DNA of 64,000 nt from Erpobdella octoculata. Taxonomy: Eukaryota; Annelida; Clitellata; Hirudinida; Erpobdellidae. Positions 23,292-35,350 of the stretch are shown piece by piece. Both the position numbers and the translations under genes were made by a program. The stretch spans positions 1,315,819 through 1,379,818 of the forward strand of contig OZ022242.1 in NCBI GenBank assembly GCA_963978895.1. The letters are read 5' to 3'. Under the pieces are notes generated by a model, which saw nothing but the letters and a program-made list of their open reading frames with translations, was not told where the DNA came from and ran no database searches. Each line of letters begins with the position of its first letter. The first letter of the stretch is position 1.

Positions 23292-25162
23292 CACAGAACA
23301 GGTGTTTGTGCCCGGGAACAGTTTTAGATAAAATAAATCTCTCGCATAAATATAATATATAAATTTACAATGAGCCTGTTCATTTAAAACAAAACAAAAA
23401 ATAAAATTGCATTATGAAGCAGTTTCGAATTCTTTTACTGAAATCAAAGTTTTTGTATCTACACTAAACGTTTAGAGTTTTGAAAAAAAAACAAGAAAAA
23501 TGATTCAAAAACGTTTCAATTTAAACATTACTGTACAACGTAATTTTTAACGTTGTTTTTGCAATTGTTGAGAGATTTATTTTTGAAAATATCTGAAATT
23601 CCGCAATTAAGTCATTTTGTTTCTGCGATTGTTTTGAGATATATTATTGAATTGTTTGAAATTCCACAGTTAAGTCATTTTACAAATCCACATATAAATC
23701 TTAGAATATAACACTTTTTTGAAGTTTTAACTCCAATTATTCATTTAAACATTGTCAAACTCACTGCAAACTGATTTTTATTACTACAATGACACATTCA
23801 TTTAGTTTCCGTTAACTTAAAGAATATACCAGGATGCTGTTCCAATCCCCAAACACTACGAAACGGTTGACATCGATGCTTGAAATTGTTATCAGTCTAA
23901 TAATATGAGCTTCTGAAAATTAAAATTTAGATGCCGAAGTATTATTTGTTGGCCTGTTGCAGTGCGACAGCTTTAGATGGATGGGTGTGTTACCATATTC
24001 ATTTGCTTGCATTGTTAATCATAATTTGGCGCAGGTATAAAATGATTTATGAAAATTTAAGTTGGATGAAAGCATAGAAAATCAATGGAATACTAATAAA
24101 CTGCTTATTTACTTCAAAATGTATTTTAAAAAGTAACTAGTATTTAATTATAACAAGTGAAAGTTAATTTAAACATTAAAACATGCTTTGATAATAGCTT
24201 GAAAATTTCATAGAGACATTGTATCGTAAAAATGATTTTTGTGTATTTTATACAGTTAAGCTCAGTGCATTATGGCCGTAGAACATTAACAAAAAGATCA
24301 GTTAGTGGTTTTGAGATCAATTAGTTTCACCAGCAGCCGACACGTGTAACCAAAAAATTAGCGTGCTGAACTTTATTTTTCCTAGTGAGCAATGGGTGCT
24401 CAATTACAAATTAGAATATTTTTGTTTCCTTTTTAATTTACTATGCTGTCTTATAAGAAATTCCTAGTAGTGGTTTTAAAACGATTGTTAGTAGTTTTTG
24501 CAGATTGCTAATTTTTTGATCACAACATTTTTTATTCTCAATAAACTATAATGTTCAACGTATTATATTTGTTGATTTAAAAAGTACGGTTACTTTTCTT
24601 TCCGATTGTTAGGTTATAAAAATTCAGAAGACAAAATCGACTACAAAACTTAAAAGTAAAAACAAAACTGTAAAAATACAACATGAACATTTGGGTTCAT
24701 TAACGAAAAAAAAACACAAGTACAACATTCAGCCAGATTATACAATATCGCTATCAAACAACTCGAGGTAAACAAACAATCCGTAAAGAAAGTTTTTGTT
24801 TTCACAAACCCCTCATATCTCAGGATGTGCCATCATTTCATTTAATAAATCTTTTTCAAAACAACATTATTTAAATTTTAAAAGTTTGTATTTATACGAT
24901 GATGTTCTATTTTTATTTTTTTTTTTCAAAACATAGATATAGGTAAATAATTATTTTTTGTTTATTTGTTTTCAACTTTTTTTAATAGAATTGTGAAACA
25001 TTTTGAAAAAAAAAAATAGAATGATGAAACTTAGGCTGTGGATTTTTCACATACATATAACAATTGTGTTACGCTCAGTCAATTTATAAGCTTAAGTTGT
25101 GCATCTTAGCACATTTATAAACAAATTACAAAATGCTGAATGAATTTATAAGTTCCACTAGC
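23292..25162. other. AT-rich spacer with one possible eroded element
   Basis: 23,910-23,973 carries GGCCTGTTGCAGTGCGACAG, close to the CE16 3' end, but no recognisable 5' box, so it is not numbered. 24,720-24,850 matches 60,810-60,960 upstream of CE52. No gene is seen. Confidence 0.5.
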
Positions 25163-25230
25163 AGACACCTCTGGGTAGAAAATTTTGAAAGCTCAAATAG
25201 CTGTTTATCAGGCTGTTGCAATGCCGCAGT
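25163..25230 (+). repeat. CE16: array element
   Basis: 68 nt. AGACACCTCTGGG, CTCAAATAG and GCCGCAGT. AAAGCT/AGCTGTTT hairpin. The upstream TTTATAAGTTCCACTAGC flank is shared with CE27 and CE39. Confidence 0.9.
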
Positions 25231-25567
25231 AAATAAAAATGCCCTCTAACTACTTATCATACATTATAATTAGTGGCACATTTATACTACATTAAAAATT
25301 GCAGTTTAATCCGCGCAATCTGTTTACGTTATTCAACTGCAACTTTGGATTGCAATTTTTTACATGTGCACACAAATGGTTTGATTAAAGATTAATTTTA
25401 GTGACAGTATTTGTTTTGTTACGTTAAACTTTGAATTAAACCAGATTTCATTCCATCGTTTTTTTCTGATTTTTTCATCGTTTTTGTTTAATTTAATTTC
25501 TATTTTATTTCAATTTAACGATCTTTGGTGTGCTTTATGGCGTCCTCTTTGCTCCAAACCTAAAAAA

Positions 25568-26040
25568 ATACATAACATAACATAACATAACATTACATAA
25601 AGGAAATGATGGGCGCAAACTATAAGTCTCTATGCCCATATCTAAAATTATATAAAATATTGTACACATAAATGTTCTATAAATAAATGTATCTATATAT
25701 TATTAAAAATCTTTTTTATAGTTGTAATATCGCTTAATTCTAAATGACAGTCAATTAGTCTTTTAAATTCATTAACGTGTTTGGCTTCTATGATTTTCGA
25801 AGGGAGGTTGTTCCAAATACAAGGACACTCGTTTGCGCGACATAAACACGTCACAGAACAATCAAGAAATGACAAAGAAGCCGATATGTCTTTGCTGTGT
25901 AGTGAGCTTGCAAATTCTTTTTAAAGATAACGTTGTACCAGTGTGCAGCGGCTGTTTTGTATTTCCTATTTATTTTATCATGGCCTGGTGTTGAGAATAG
26001 GTAAAACCGCTGATATTTATGACCTCTTGGGACCTCCATG
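25568..26040 (-). pseudogene. LINE 3' end on the minus strand
   Basis: On the minus strand two overlapping frames (26,039 to 25,851, then 25,875 to 25,693) carry a non-LTR C-terminus ending in CIWNNLPSKIIEAKHVNEFK and LIDCHL. They are separated by a frameshift. A (ATGTT)n tail appears as CATAA repeats at 25,568-25,602. Truncated and dead. Confidence 0.7.
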
Positions 26041-26363
26041 CTGTCATAACAGTGCTTAAAAAGTAATGATAGAGATTAATTAGAAATAAAATAAATAAAA
26101 TCAGAATTATAAACTTGACAAAAATTAGATATAGAAAATAATTTAAAATTTTTTGAAAAAACTTTAAATAACTTTAAACTTAAAAAAATAAATATATATC
26201 TGCTAATTAATTTTGTTTTCTCATTATTTATTTATTTATTGAATAGATAAAGAATTTTAAGTCGTCAGGCGGACGAGGCATTGCAACTATAGAAACCGTT
26301 ATCAAGGAAAACGCAGCAATGGATTCTGTTACTAAATAAATAAGCGGGCGCCATCGGCGTCCA

Positions 26364-26436
26364 AGAACAACCTAGTGTAAAGAGAAAAATGATTAACAAA
26401 GAATATGTAGCGCTCGAAACTTATGAATACAATTTT
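26364..26436 (+). repeat. Short GC-richer repeat (pairs with 3503-3575, inverted)
   Basis: Near-identical to the reverse complement of the segment at 3.5 kb. Class unknown. Confidence 0.55.
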
Positions 26437-26727
26437 AATCTGCAATAATATTGCAAAAAGATATCTCCATCTCCGCGGTATTCCCAACATGCTTTTATAA
26501 TCCCTGCAGTAATCCCGCAACTGCATCTTCAGGGCCGTGGTAATACGCAATTTTATCCTGATACAGGTGAACCTAAGCATCAATAACAACAAACTAATTT
26601 TATGAAAAAAGTTTGTACGACAAAAAAAACAATAATATAAAAACTTGAAATGTGAACCAATTTAATTTAGTCACTTTTGTAAATTTTGTGAAATTCTTCT
26701 TTGTATCGCAAAATTTTGTGGTTTTGT

Positions 26728-26798
26728 AAACACCTCTGCCAAATGAGTCTCGATGACTTAAAAGTCTTTATGTTGAAAAGCTAAATTACTGCGGCGGT
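26728..26798 (+). repeat. CE17: array element
   Basis: AAACACCTCTGCC, a weak middle (ACTTAAAAG) and GCGGCGGT. 71 nt. Confidence 0.8.
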
Positions 26799-27109
26799 TG
26801 TAAATCACATTGTTGCTAAATGCTGCAATTTCCTAAACAATGCAAAATACTTGTTTTGTCAACTCCATATCAATTTTTGAATGTTTTCTCTTTTGTCAAC
26901 CAGCTTGCAAAGCACTTTTTGGCAAAAAAATAATTAAAGTCTTAAATTTTATTCGATAAGCAGAAATTCAGGCGACGGCCATAAGTTACGTTTTTTTGTT
27001 TGCAAATGTTAATTTAAATATTAAAGTAATTTTTTTGTACTTGCGTATTTGTTGTAAAATGTTCGTTTTAGTAAGGCTCCATGAGAATGTTTTATTTGTA
27101 TTATATATT

Positions 27110-27245
27110 TTTAAATTAAGCTTATAGGAACTAACAGAGAAAAATTGGCAACTTACCTTGCATGGGACAAGAGATGGTTTTCTTGAATAAACAACTGTTT
27201 AGCATGAACTACCATTCCACTAAGAAAGAACAGTAAACAAATTTA
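27110..27245 (+). repeat. Shared upstream flank of CE18
   Basis: TTAAGCTTATAGGAACTAAC and GAATAAACAACTGTTTAGCA-like sequence is shared with the flanks of CE8 (11,940-12,150) and CE51 (60,425-60,600), marking an old three-fold duplication. Confidence 0.7.
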
Positions 27246-27252
27246 ATACGCA

Positions 27253-27321
27253 AAACACCTCTGGCGGAAAATGTCCGTAAGTTTAATAACAAGTAAGACA
27301 AAACTTCTTATGGCCAGCAGT
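27253..27321 (+). repeat. CE18: array element
   Basis: AAACACCTCTGGCGG, GTTTAATAA and CCAGCAGT, 69 nt. Paralogue of CE51. Confidence 0.8.
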
Positions 27322-27698
27322 TACTGAAATTTTCCAACTGTTTTGTACATTGGTATATAGAGGATATTGGCATTAATAATATTTTTTATTGAGGTTTGTT
27401 TCCTAGAAATTCATACGATTATTTTTTTAAATGTTTCTTGAATAAGTCATTAATGAATATATTTATCATCATTTTTTTTTATAAATTTTCAGAATCTTAA
27501 ATTAGCATTACTAAAAACTCAATAAAACAATGTTTTTTTTCAAAAGACCTCAAATATAAACAGACATCAGACAACGGCCTAATAAAACTAATTTCAAGCT
27601 GAAGTGCATGAGTTATTGATACCAAATAAACAGTAAACAGAAAATTAAACAACACGATGCGTTTATGTAAAAACTGAGTTTAATTTGTTTTATTCGCA

Positions 27699-27752
27699 AA
27701 ACATCTGATGTTTTACAAAAGTCACTAAATTTTTTAAAAGCAATCAAACTTT
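27699..27752 (+). repeat. Eroded array element (5' part only)
   Basis: The flank TTATTCGCA matches those of CE4, CE22 and CE47, but the box has become AAACATCTGATG and no 3' box follows. It looks like a dead copy. Confidence 0.4.
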
Positions 27753-27892
27753 TATTTGTTTAAGTTTTGTAGTTGTATAATTTGTATCAGTAATTTTTAT
27801 GCGTACTATGAATTTTAAAAGCAACGCTATTTTTATTTTTTAGCACGTTTCTATTAACTTGAACTCATGTGTGTTTGTTAGATAATTTTATA

Positions 27893-28085
27893 TAGGTTAC
27901 AATCTCTATTTGTGGGTGTGTGGGTTTCTCTGTGCACAAATCTTGAAAGTAAAATTTAACCAGCATTTTGACTAGCTAAGGAACTTACATTTTTAGCATA
28001 GTTTTATATTAGATGACAGTACATGATTCAATTAAAAAAAAACTTAAATTGATTTTTTTTGTATTTCTAAATTAAGTGTATTTGA
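27893..28085 (+). repeat. Interspersed repeat family D, plus copy
   Basis: Matches 13,862-14,060: GTGTGGGTTTCT, CAAATCTTGAAAGTAAAATT, and ATGACAGTACATGATTCAAT. Confidence 0.6.
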
Positions 28086-28129
28086 AATAAAAGTTTGTGT
28101 TGAAAAACTCTCTCGTCTCTGTCATCGTC

Positions 28130-28541
28130 GTCGTCTTCATTCCGTCTTTTCAAATTTCACTGGCTGCCGGTACACTATCGAATTTTGTACAAAATCGCTC
28201 TGATAACGTACAAAATTCGGTTTTGTTCATCGCCCACATATCTTCACCAACTCCTTCACAACAGAACCATGCAAAGACCCCTCCGCTCATCCACAGCTCC
28301 TGAACTCGCACGGACAAAAGCTAACAACAATATCGGTGCGAGGTCCTTTCGACACGCATCGCCAATCGTCTGGAATGCACTGCCAGCCGAAATTCGAAAC
28401 TGTGGATCCGTTGCTAAAACTAAGCTTAAAACCTTTTATTTTAAATTAGCCTTTGAACGATGCAATTTTTAGGTTATCCGAGGGCGCCTCAGTCGCGTGC
28501 CTTGGCGCTTGATAAATTCCGTATTATTATTATTATTATTA
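28130..28541 (+). pseudogene. L2-type LINE 3' end
   Basis: The frame carries FHWLPVHYRILYKIALITYK (HWLPV motif), then IVWNALPAEIRN and a C-terminal KTKLKTFYFKLAFE before the stop at 28,470-28,472. The 3' UTR ends GGCGCTTGATAAATTCCGTA and an (ATT)n tail, as in L2 LINEs. 5'-truncated, no catalytic domain. Confidence 0.85.
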
Positions 28542-29420
28542 TTCCTTTACTTGTTTTTATGTGTAGTTATATTTTTTTTATCAATCATTTCTAATTGATT
28601 TTTAATATCAAGTTACGAACATAAATGAATTTTTGTAAACAATACAGAAATCTGACGTCTTCATTTAGGAGGTGCATGAGGGGCCTTCTCAAAGTAATGT
28701 CCAAAAAGATTGTAGTTGATTGTTTTACCGTAAAGTAGCTTTAAACTAAAATGTTTTCTTGTTTTTTACGTTGTGAAGTGACACTATGAGCTTTTTCGAT
28801 TTTAATTTTTAAATTGCGCACTGTACATATCCTAATAATAATTAATTACTTATTTATTTTTTACCTACAATCCGGAAGGCAACTCTTTTATTGGGAGACA
28901 AAAGGTTTGGTTTGAAACATGCTATTACGTACACTTAAATATTATTTTAAAGTTTTTAGTACATTTGTATATAAGCGTTGTTCTAAAAAAATTATTTTTA
29001 TTTGTTTTAGAGTGCTTGTCAAAGAGTTTTGTATGGAGTTTTTTTGAATCACGACTTTGTTGTAAGATGTGATTTCTTTTGGATTTTTTTAAAACATTTG
29101 TGTTTTTTACTTAGCAATTATAAAGACATTTTTTTTCAAACAATAATTCCAGAATTGAAATATGTCTTTATGTCTGTGATTGTAAATCATGGAGCGGATT
29201 GAATATTAGTAAATCACAAACTTGATTGGACTACGTCGTTTCTAATAAATTAACCCCGAGAATATATTAGTTGGCAAAGTTATAGAAAACAAAATAATAC
29301 ATTTTGTAGAATTTGAATTAGTAAAAATAATGTTGTATTTTTTTGAGAGCCTGTTTGGTAAAACAATACATTCAATTATTATCAAGACCTCAAAATGCAT
29401 GGCTAAACAAAATTTGTAGG

Positions 29421-29515
29421 TAACACCCTGTCGGCGGTTAATCTTTAAAAAATCTCTACTTAAAGAAATGCATGACTATAAAGTTGTTCTTAGATTGGGT
29501 CATTTTGAGAACGGT
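29421..29515 (+). repeat. CE19: probable array element, expanded or composite
   Basis: TAACACCCTG then GTCGGCGGT occur close together, followed by GACTATAAAGTTGTTCTTAG and GAACGGT, which resembles the CE23 and CE52 middles. Possibly two elements merged. Confidence 0.4.
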
Positions 29516-30268
29516 CGAACTGTGGTAATAGATAACATTTTTTGAGTCAGGTGTCAAATAAAATGTAAATATTAGTTAGGGTGTGTATACATTGAAAAAA
29601 CAGTAATCAAAGTATAATTGTACCTATTTATTTAGGACTCGAAAATAGCCTAAAAACCATATTTTACAACTAAGTTTAGAGTTTTACAAAATAATTTGAC
29701 GTTCTTGAATTTTTTGAGTATTTTTTTTTGTTTTGAGCACAACTAAACACATAGAAATCAGTTGAAAACAGTCAAACAGGTTTTTTGTTGTAGACCGTGT
29801 AACATATGGATTTTTCACTTTTAGTCTTGCTTAAATGACTTTCACTCTATTTTGTTTAGTTTTTTATACCTACTAGATACAAAGCAATATAATCTTAGTT
29901 TGTATTTATAAAACCAAAATTTAATTTTTTAACAAAACTGCCCTGATGCAAATTGGCAAAATTTGCTTTAGTATGAGTTTATGGAGAAAATTATTTAGGT
30001 TTATTCAATTTTGCAAATTATACAGCTAAGCAAATATTTTTAAACGCTATAAGAACAAGTTTTAGTTTTTCATTGTTTTGGTTAAATTGAACAGCATTTA
30101 TTCAGCTATTCCGCATTTATCTGGACTATAGAGCAGACGGCAAATACAAAAAAATATTAAATTGTAGACTACCTCAGGAAAACAATGTCCAGGAACTATA
30201 AAAACTATATTATTACTAGACCCATATCTAAAGGTTTCATCTTGTTGGGGAATATTCTTTCAAAACGC

Positions 30269-30336
30269 AAACACCTCCGACTAGGGAAATAAATTATTTT
30301 AAAGGTTACCACATGTTAAGTTAAATCACCAGCGGT
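30269..30336 (+). repeat. CE20: array element
   Basis: 68 nt: AAACACCTCCGAC and CCAGCGGT. The middle is divergent. Confidence 0.8.
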
Positions 30337-30514
30337 AACATGCTCGCACCATTTACACTATATAAACTTAAGTTTAAGTTTAAGGTTATTTGGATTTTAA
30401 CCGCTTTTTTACAATAAAATCAACAGAACAAAACAATAAAAATAAAGCAAAAAAATAATATAAAACACAAAAATCAGCATATCAGGAAAAATGAAATAAT
30501 TTCTTTCTGATCAT

Positions 30515-30655
30515 CAATTTGGATAAGATTTCGCAAATAGAAATGTCTTTAGCTCGGCCTTGAATAAACTCAATGTAGTGGCTTCTTTGATGCTGGCAGG
30601 CAACATGTTCCATGTTGCCGGTCCAGCTATACTGAAGGCTCGACTGATTGTTCTT
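30515..30655 (-). pseudogene. LINE reverse transcriptase C-terminal fragment, minus strand
   Basis: The minus strand reads RAFSIAGPATWNMLPASIKE, then FKAELKTFLF and a stop near 30,525: the WNxLP plus FKxxLKTFLF ending of L2/CR1 ORF2. The LINE 3' UTR probably runs left through the A-rich 30,410-30,510. Confidence 0.75.
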
Positions 30656-30921
30656 CAGTCATAATGTTAACTTAAGTTTTGTATGATATGAAAGTAAATG
30701 TTTGTAGTTTAGGTACTTGGATGAAACTCTGAATTTTGTTGTTTACTCAACTTGTACTATTTAAAAAATCTTTACCAATCTAGAATCTTTCAATGAAACA
30801 GACAGACAAAAACTCTAAAAAACATTAGAAAAGAAAAACAAATTAAAACTCGACAAATACTAATTTTACATAGTTGAAAACAACTATGTAACATTCATTT
30901 AGTAATATAATGTTTGATAGA

Positions 30922-31013
30922 AGACACCTCTTGTTAAAATTTTGTGAACACCTCTGAAAAATATTTATAAAAAAATAAATATTTTCAATCCCAGTGCAGG
31001 TTCTGGAGGCGAT
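30922..31013 (+). repeat. CE21: chimeric array element
   Basis: Begins as a CE13-type copy (AGACACCTCTTGTTAAAATT) and at 30,946 restarts as a CE1-type copy (GAACACCTCTGAAAAATATT through GGAGGCG). The flanks agree: left flank from the CE13 locus, right flank from the CE1 locus. Confidence 0.85.
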
Positions 31014-31430
31014 TAAAAAACAGTTTCAGTATCAAAATACAGATAGTGTTTGGTTGTAACTGGTATTTAGAAACTATGTTGTTGGCTTTAGCTAAACTTT
31101 ACAGAAAATGGCTTGGCTGTTGTAAGATTTTGAAAATTATAAGTTTTTAGTTCAATTCCTATCAATCTGGTTTTTGAAACTCCAAATTACGTTTATGCGG
31201 CAAATGTTATAAGAAATGAAGTAACATTTTAGTCTGAAGTGTAATTGTGTGGCACATTGTGTTTTATTTTTCATTTAAATTAATATGAAAAGATCGTTGC
31301 AAGCTTTATCAAAAGATTCTAAAAAATGAGTATGGAATGTGTGATATTATGAGAATTTTGAGTGTTTTATTCAATGTAAATCAGTCTATTTCTCAAATGT
31401 TGTCGATATCGTTTGATAAAGTAACTAACA
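31014..31430 (+). repeat. Duplicated spacer, copy 2 (pairs with 2904-3500)
   Basis: Collinear with the sequence after CE1. Confidence 0.75.
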
Positions 31431-32344
31431 ATTAGAAACAGAACAGATGAGAAAATTTACAAAAGTTCATGACAAATTTACTAATTTTGTTTACAAACTA
31501 TACAGAGTAAAATACAACTAAAAATAGGTAATTTACAAAAATAATGTTTTCTTCAAATGCACTGAGAAAAAAAAACAATTTATCCGATTATATCTTTTAA
31601 ATAGTTTGTCGAAATAAAAAAGTGTGGAACGTTTATTTTATAAGTTTCTATGACTGATAAAAAATTCGAAACATTATAACAATAATTTATCATTTGATGA
31701 ACTGAAACTGGTTGAAATAAATAAACTTCTGCAGTAACGTGCTTGACATGCTGGATTTGTATTTCTTTAAAAAAAATGATAAAAAAGTTTTTTTTAAAGT
31801 TGTTTTAAATAGTTATTGTTGTTTGTATAAAAAAGCTAAAATCAAAAATTCAAATATTTCACTAAAATGTCTTAACGTAACATGTGTTGCTTTAACAGAG
31901 AGTTTGGAAAATAGATGAATAAAAATATTATGTCAATCGCTTTTGATTTTTTTGTTGTTGCAAAAACTTATTTGAAACTGTTAAAAATACAAAAAATGCA
32001 TATGACTAGTAAAAATTTAGGTATATTTGTATTCCAAACGTTTTTATGGCGCAAGGTAATAGTTTACTTTACATTAGTAAACAAGAACTCCATCTCATTA
32101 CGTTCTAATTAAAATTACAGGTAGTATAATAATAAGTAACCATTCAATTTATATTTTTAAATGTTTGTTTTGGTCGTTTTGTTTTAATAAATAATTAGAC
32201 AATTTGTTTTCAATTTTTTTTTTTTGTTGCTAAATGCTGCAATTTTCTAATCAATGCAAAATACTTGTTTTGTCAACTCCATATCATTTAAGTTTATTAT
32301 GTGAGTTTTTGTTTACTTGACGTTTGTGCCAAAAAAGTTTATGT

Positions 32345-32812
32345 CTGAAAAGTTTTTAGAAATGATTAAAATATTTTTTTTAGACAAGCAACAGACATCA
32401 AACAATGGAAATGTAAAACTAATTTTAAGCTGGAGTGCATGAGCTATTTGTAATAGATAAACAGTGAACAAAAAGTTTTATAATAACAGAAATTGAATAA
32501 CAAGATACGTTTTTTGTAGAAGAAGGAGTTTAATTTCTTTTATTCGCAAGACACCTCTTGCAATTGATATTCGAAAACCTAAATAACTGAGATCTGAGCA
32601 AGTGAATGAGCGGCTAGCAAATGTATTGTATCTATATTTTATATAAACCGGTTAAACTCGTGTTTTATAAATTAAAACTACAAAAGAATTCACTGAGAAG
32701 ATTGAATATTTTTGCACATTATGCCAGCAAAGTTTCATTTCAGTTGAGTTTCAATTTGTGGTTTTCTTAGCCTCAATTTCAATTCTACGTTTTTTTTTCA
32801 ATTTGTAGTTAT
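32345..32812 (+). repeat. Start of the large duplicated unit (pairs with 54,757-55,205)
   Basis: Collinear over CE22 and its flanks, ending at CCTCAATTTCAATTCTACG in both places. Confidence 0.85.
32549..32615 (+). repeat. CE22: array element
   Basis: 67 nt: AGACACCTCTTGC, CCTAAATAA and GAGCGGCT. Paralogue of CE47 and CE4. Confidence 0.85.
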
Positions 32813-33119
32813 GGTAGAACGATTTAAGTTTTCACTTGAGTCATTATTGCCACCAATTTAATTGATTTCTATTTTCCTGTTTTGCTGTGGTTATTAAGGG
32901 GTTCATCTGTGTTCTTGCAAATTATGTTATAACGTACAGTGAAAGATGTTATTACAAAAATGCCACTTGTAAAAGAGTTTGTTAGAATGATTTTAGAAGT
33001 TATTAGACACAGTATCTTATTAGTTAGAAAATTTTAATATTTAATTTTATGAAAACTATGTTATTGCAAGCTAACCCAAATTGCTAGGTGAAGACGTCTG
33101 TGATTATTTTTTAAAACGC

Positions 33120-33187
33120 AGACACCTTCGTCTACAAAAATGAAAAACTATAAAGTTCGTTTTAACATATGATTATTTGAAAACGGT
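33120..33187 (+). repeat. CE23: array element
   Basis: 68 nt: AGACACCTTCGTC, ACTATAAAG and AAACGGT. Confidence 0.75.
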
Positions 33188-33201
33188 TGTACATATGTAT
33201 C

Positions 33202-33245
33202 AAAAAATAAAATAATATTTTTCAGTTAGTTGCTGTGCCGGAGTT
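33202..33245 (+). repeat. 3' half of an array element (homologue of CE36)
   Basis: AATAATATTTTTCAGTTAGT then GCTGTGCCGGAGTT matches the second half of CE36, but the 5' box is missing; the complete CE23 lies directly upstream. The duplication boundary falls inside an element. Confidence 0.7.
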
Positions 33246-33719
33246 CAAAACAAATCTTTTTTGATTTTGGTATTGAAAACCAGTTAGCAAATCAAATATA
33301 AATTAGCAACTTCCTTTATATAATTTTATTCTACTAAGACTGTCAAATAAAAATTCTATAAACGGCATTATTATTGTTTTTTTGATAATGTTTCAAATTG
33401 TAAAAGTGAGGGAGAATTAGTTTTTAAAAACTCTGCCAGTCATTGAAACATACTACAACTTACTAAATCTTTTAATTCTGCTCTGCTTTTAGTCTAAGAC
33501 ACTTCACGATTTTCTCACATTTCTTCTTCTTTTTTTCTGCACTGGTTACCTTTTAGATATATAGTGATTTTCAAATAATGTTTTATTGTGTTTATAATTA
33601 CAAATTCTAACTTTCCCTCTTATTTAAAATATTAAAATAAAACCCTACGAAGGTTTAGATTTAAGATGTTAACTACTAATCATGCTTTCACATTCTCTGT
33701 AAAGCACTTATTCCTCATT

Positions 33720-33850
33720 TCTTTTCGCCAGGGGCTGAACACGTTTCTTTTCAGTCAATTTGTAGCCGAATGTTTTTGATCGCCTCATCGAAAGAAGCGC
33801 TATATAAAATAAAATAAATATAAAATGAAATACAATTGATTGATTGATTA
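33720..33850 (+). mobile_element. LINE 3' tail fragment, copy A
   Basis: Encodes a short LNTFLFSQFVAECF end then a stop, followed by GAAAGAAGCGCTATATAAAA and a (TTGA)n-like tail: an L2-type 3' end. The copy at 46,550-46,680 came along in the duplication. Confidence 0.6.
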
Positions 33851-34289
33851 TTTGATATAAAATAAACGTATTACATTTCTATATATTGTTCAACTATTTA
33901 CAAAATATAATTTTATATCATAAAAAACTTTTTGTATTAATGCATTAGATGTTAAAGTGTATTTTTTTCTATGTATTTTAACATTACTATTTTCCGGCCT
34001 CATGCAAAATTTATGAATTTCACATAAATTGACGTAAGATTTATCATCTGTTTCATTTTGGAAAACTTGAATGAAGACGCTGCTAAGCTAGTTAGCCAAC
34101 TTTGAATAATTTTTTTTAGAAATTTTTAAAAATAATGATATTTTTGTTTCTGATGAGATAAAGTCAACTGTACAAAGATAGTTAAGAACAATTACTAGCA
34201 CGATCAACAAACATTCAAATTAACACGAGCAGTAAGGATTCTAACTCAATAAATATGTTAAAAAATAATTCTAATTAATTTAATAAGCG

Positions 34290-34359
34290 AAAAACCTCTG
34301 GCTGATAATACCCGTTGGTTTTATTATAAGTAAGACGAGAGTTCTTAAGGGCTGTGGTT
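34290..34359 (+). repeat. CE24: array element
   Basis: AAAAACCTCTGGC and GCTGTGGTT, 70 nt. The 5' box lacks the usual CA step, yet AACC/GGTT end pairing is kept. Paralogue of CE37. Confidence 0.75.
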
Positions 34360-34542
34360 CACCATCTTAGCGATTTTAGATGTGTTGACTTTCTCTGGAA
34401 AGACTAAAATTATTTAAAGCTGAAAATGTAGTTTTGTATAAAGTGATGTAATTAATCGATTTTTAATGAAAATAGTGTTACACACGAAAATATATTTATA
34501 GCTTAATAAGTTGCAGCGCTTGACATACCTACATTTACACAA

Positions 34543-34610
34543 AAACACCTCTGGTATATGATATTGGAAAACTCAAATAATTTCAAATGAAGAAAAAATA
34601 GAGTAGCGGT
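34543..34610 (+). repeat. CE25: array element, only in copy A
   Basis: 68 nt: AAACACCTCTGG, CTCAAATAA and GTAGCGGT. ATTGGAAA pairs with TTTCAAAT at 7 of 8 positions. Confidence 0.85.
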
Positions 34611-34719
34611 AGAAAGTTAGTTAACGTTAACGTTTGTCAACTTGTTTAACTACAGAGTCTATTTTCTAAAACTCTAAATCTAGATCTCACGAACCGACTA
34701 ATTCTACTTCTAACTCAAT

Positions 34720-34897
34720 TTTTTTTTTTTTTTTTTATAATAGTTTATAGTCCTTTACACCAAGTGTTTTAAGACTGAAATAGCTGTATGTAGGAAGCAC
34801 CTAAATGCTTCCTGTCGTGGATCTAAGTTTGATCCTTTTAGCTGTCCCTCCTCCTTTATCCAGGCTTGGGACTGGCTCGCAATTAGCGAGGCGGAGT
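34720..34897 (-). mobile_element. SINE family C with 14-bp target-site duplication
   Basis: Flanked by TACTTCTAACTCAA at 34,705-34,718 and 34,898-34,911. A T run at the left end is the minus-strand poly-A tail. Body as in 10,405-10,591. Clean retroposition hallmarks. Confidence 0.9.
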
Positions 34898-34946
34898 TAC
34901 TTCTAACTCAACTTAACTAACTCCTGAGGTTACAAAATAGGAAAAG

Positions 34947-35270
<324 letters not shown>

Positions 35271-35350
35271 TATGTATGTGCGTATGTATGTGTGTATGTA
35301 TGTATGTGTATGTGCATGTATGTGTGTCTGTGTCTGTGTTTATGTATACA

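Larger units (their letters stand above)
33190..34370 (+). repeat. Large duplication, copy A, first part (pairs with 46,010-47,195)
   Basis: Collinear and same-strand, including a LINE tail and CE24 versus CE37. Copy A then carries about 3.1 kb (34,370-37,515: CE25, SINEs, Helitrons) that copy B lacks. Confidence 0.9.
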
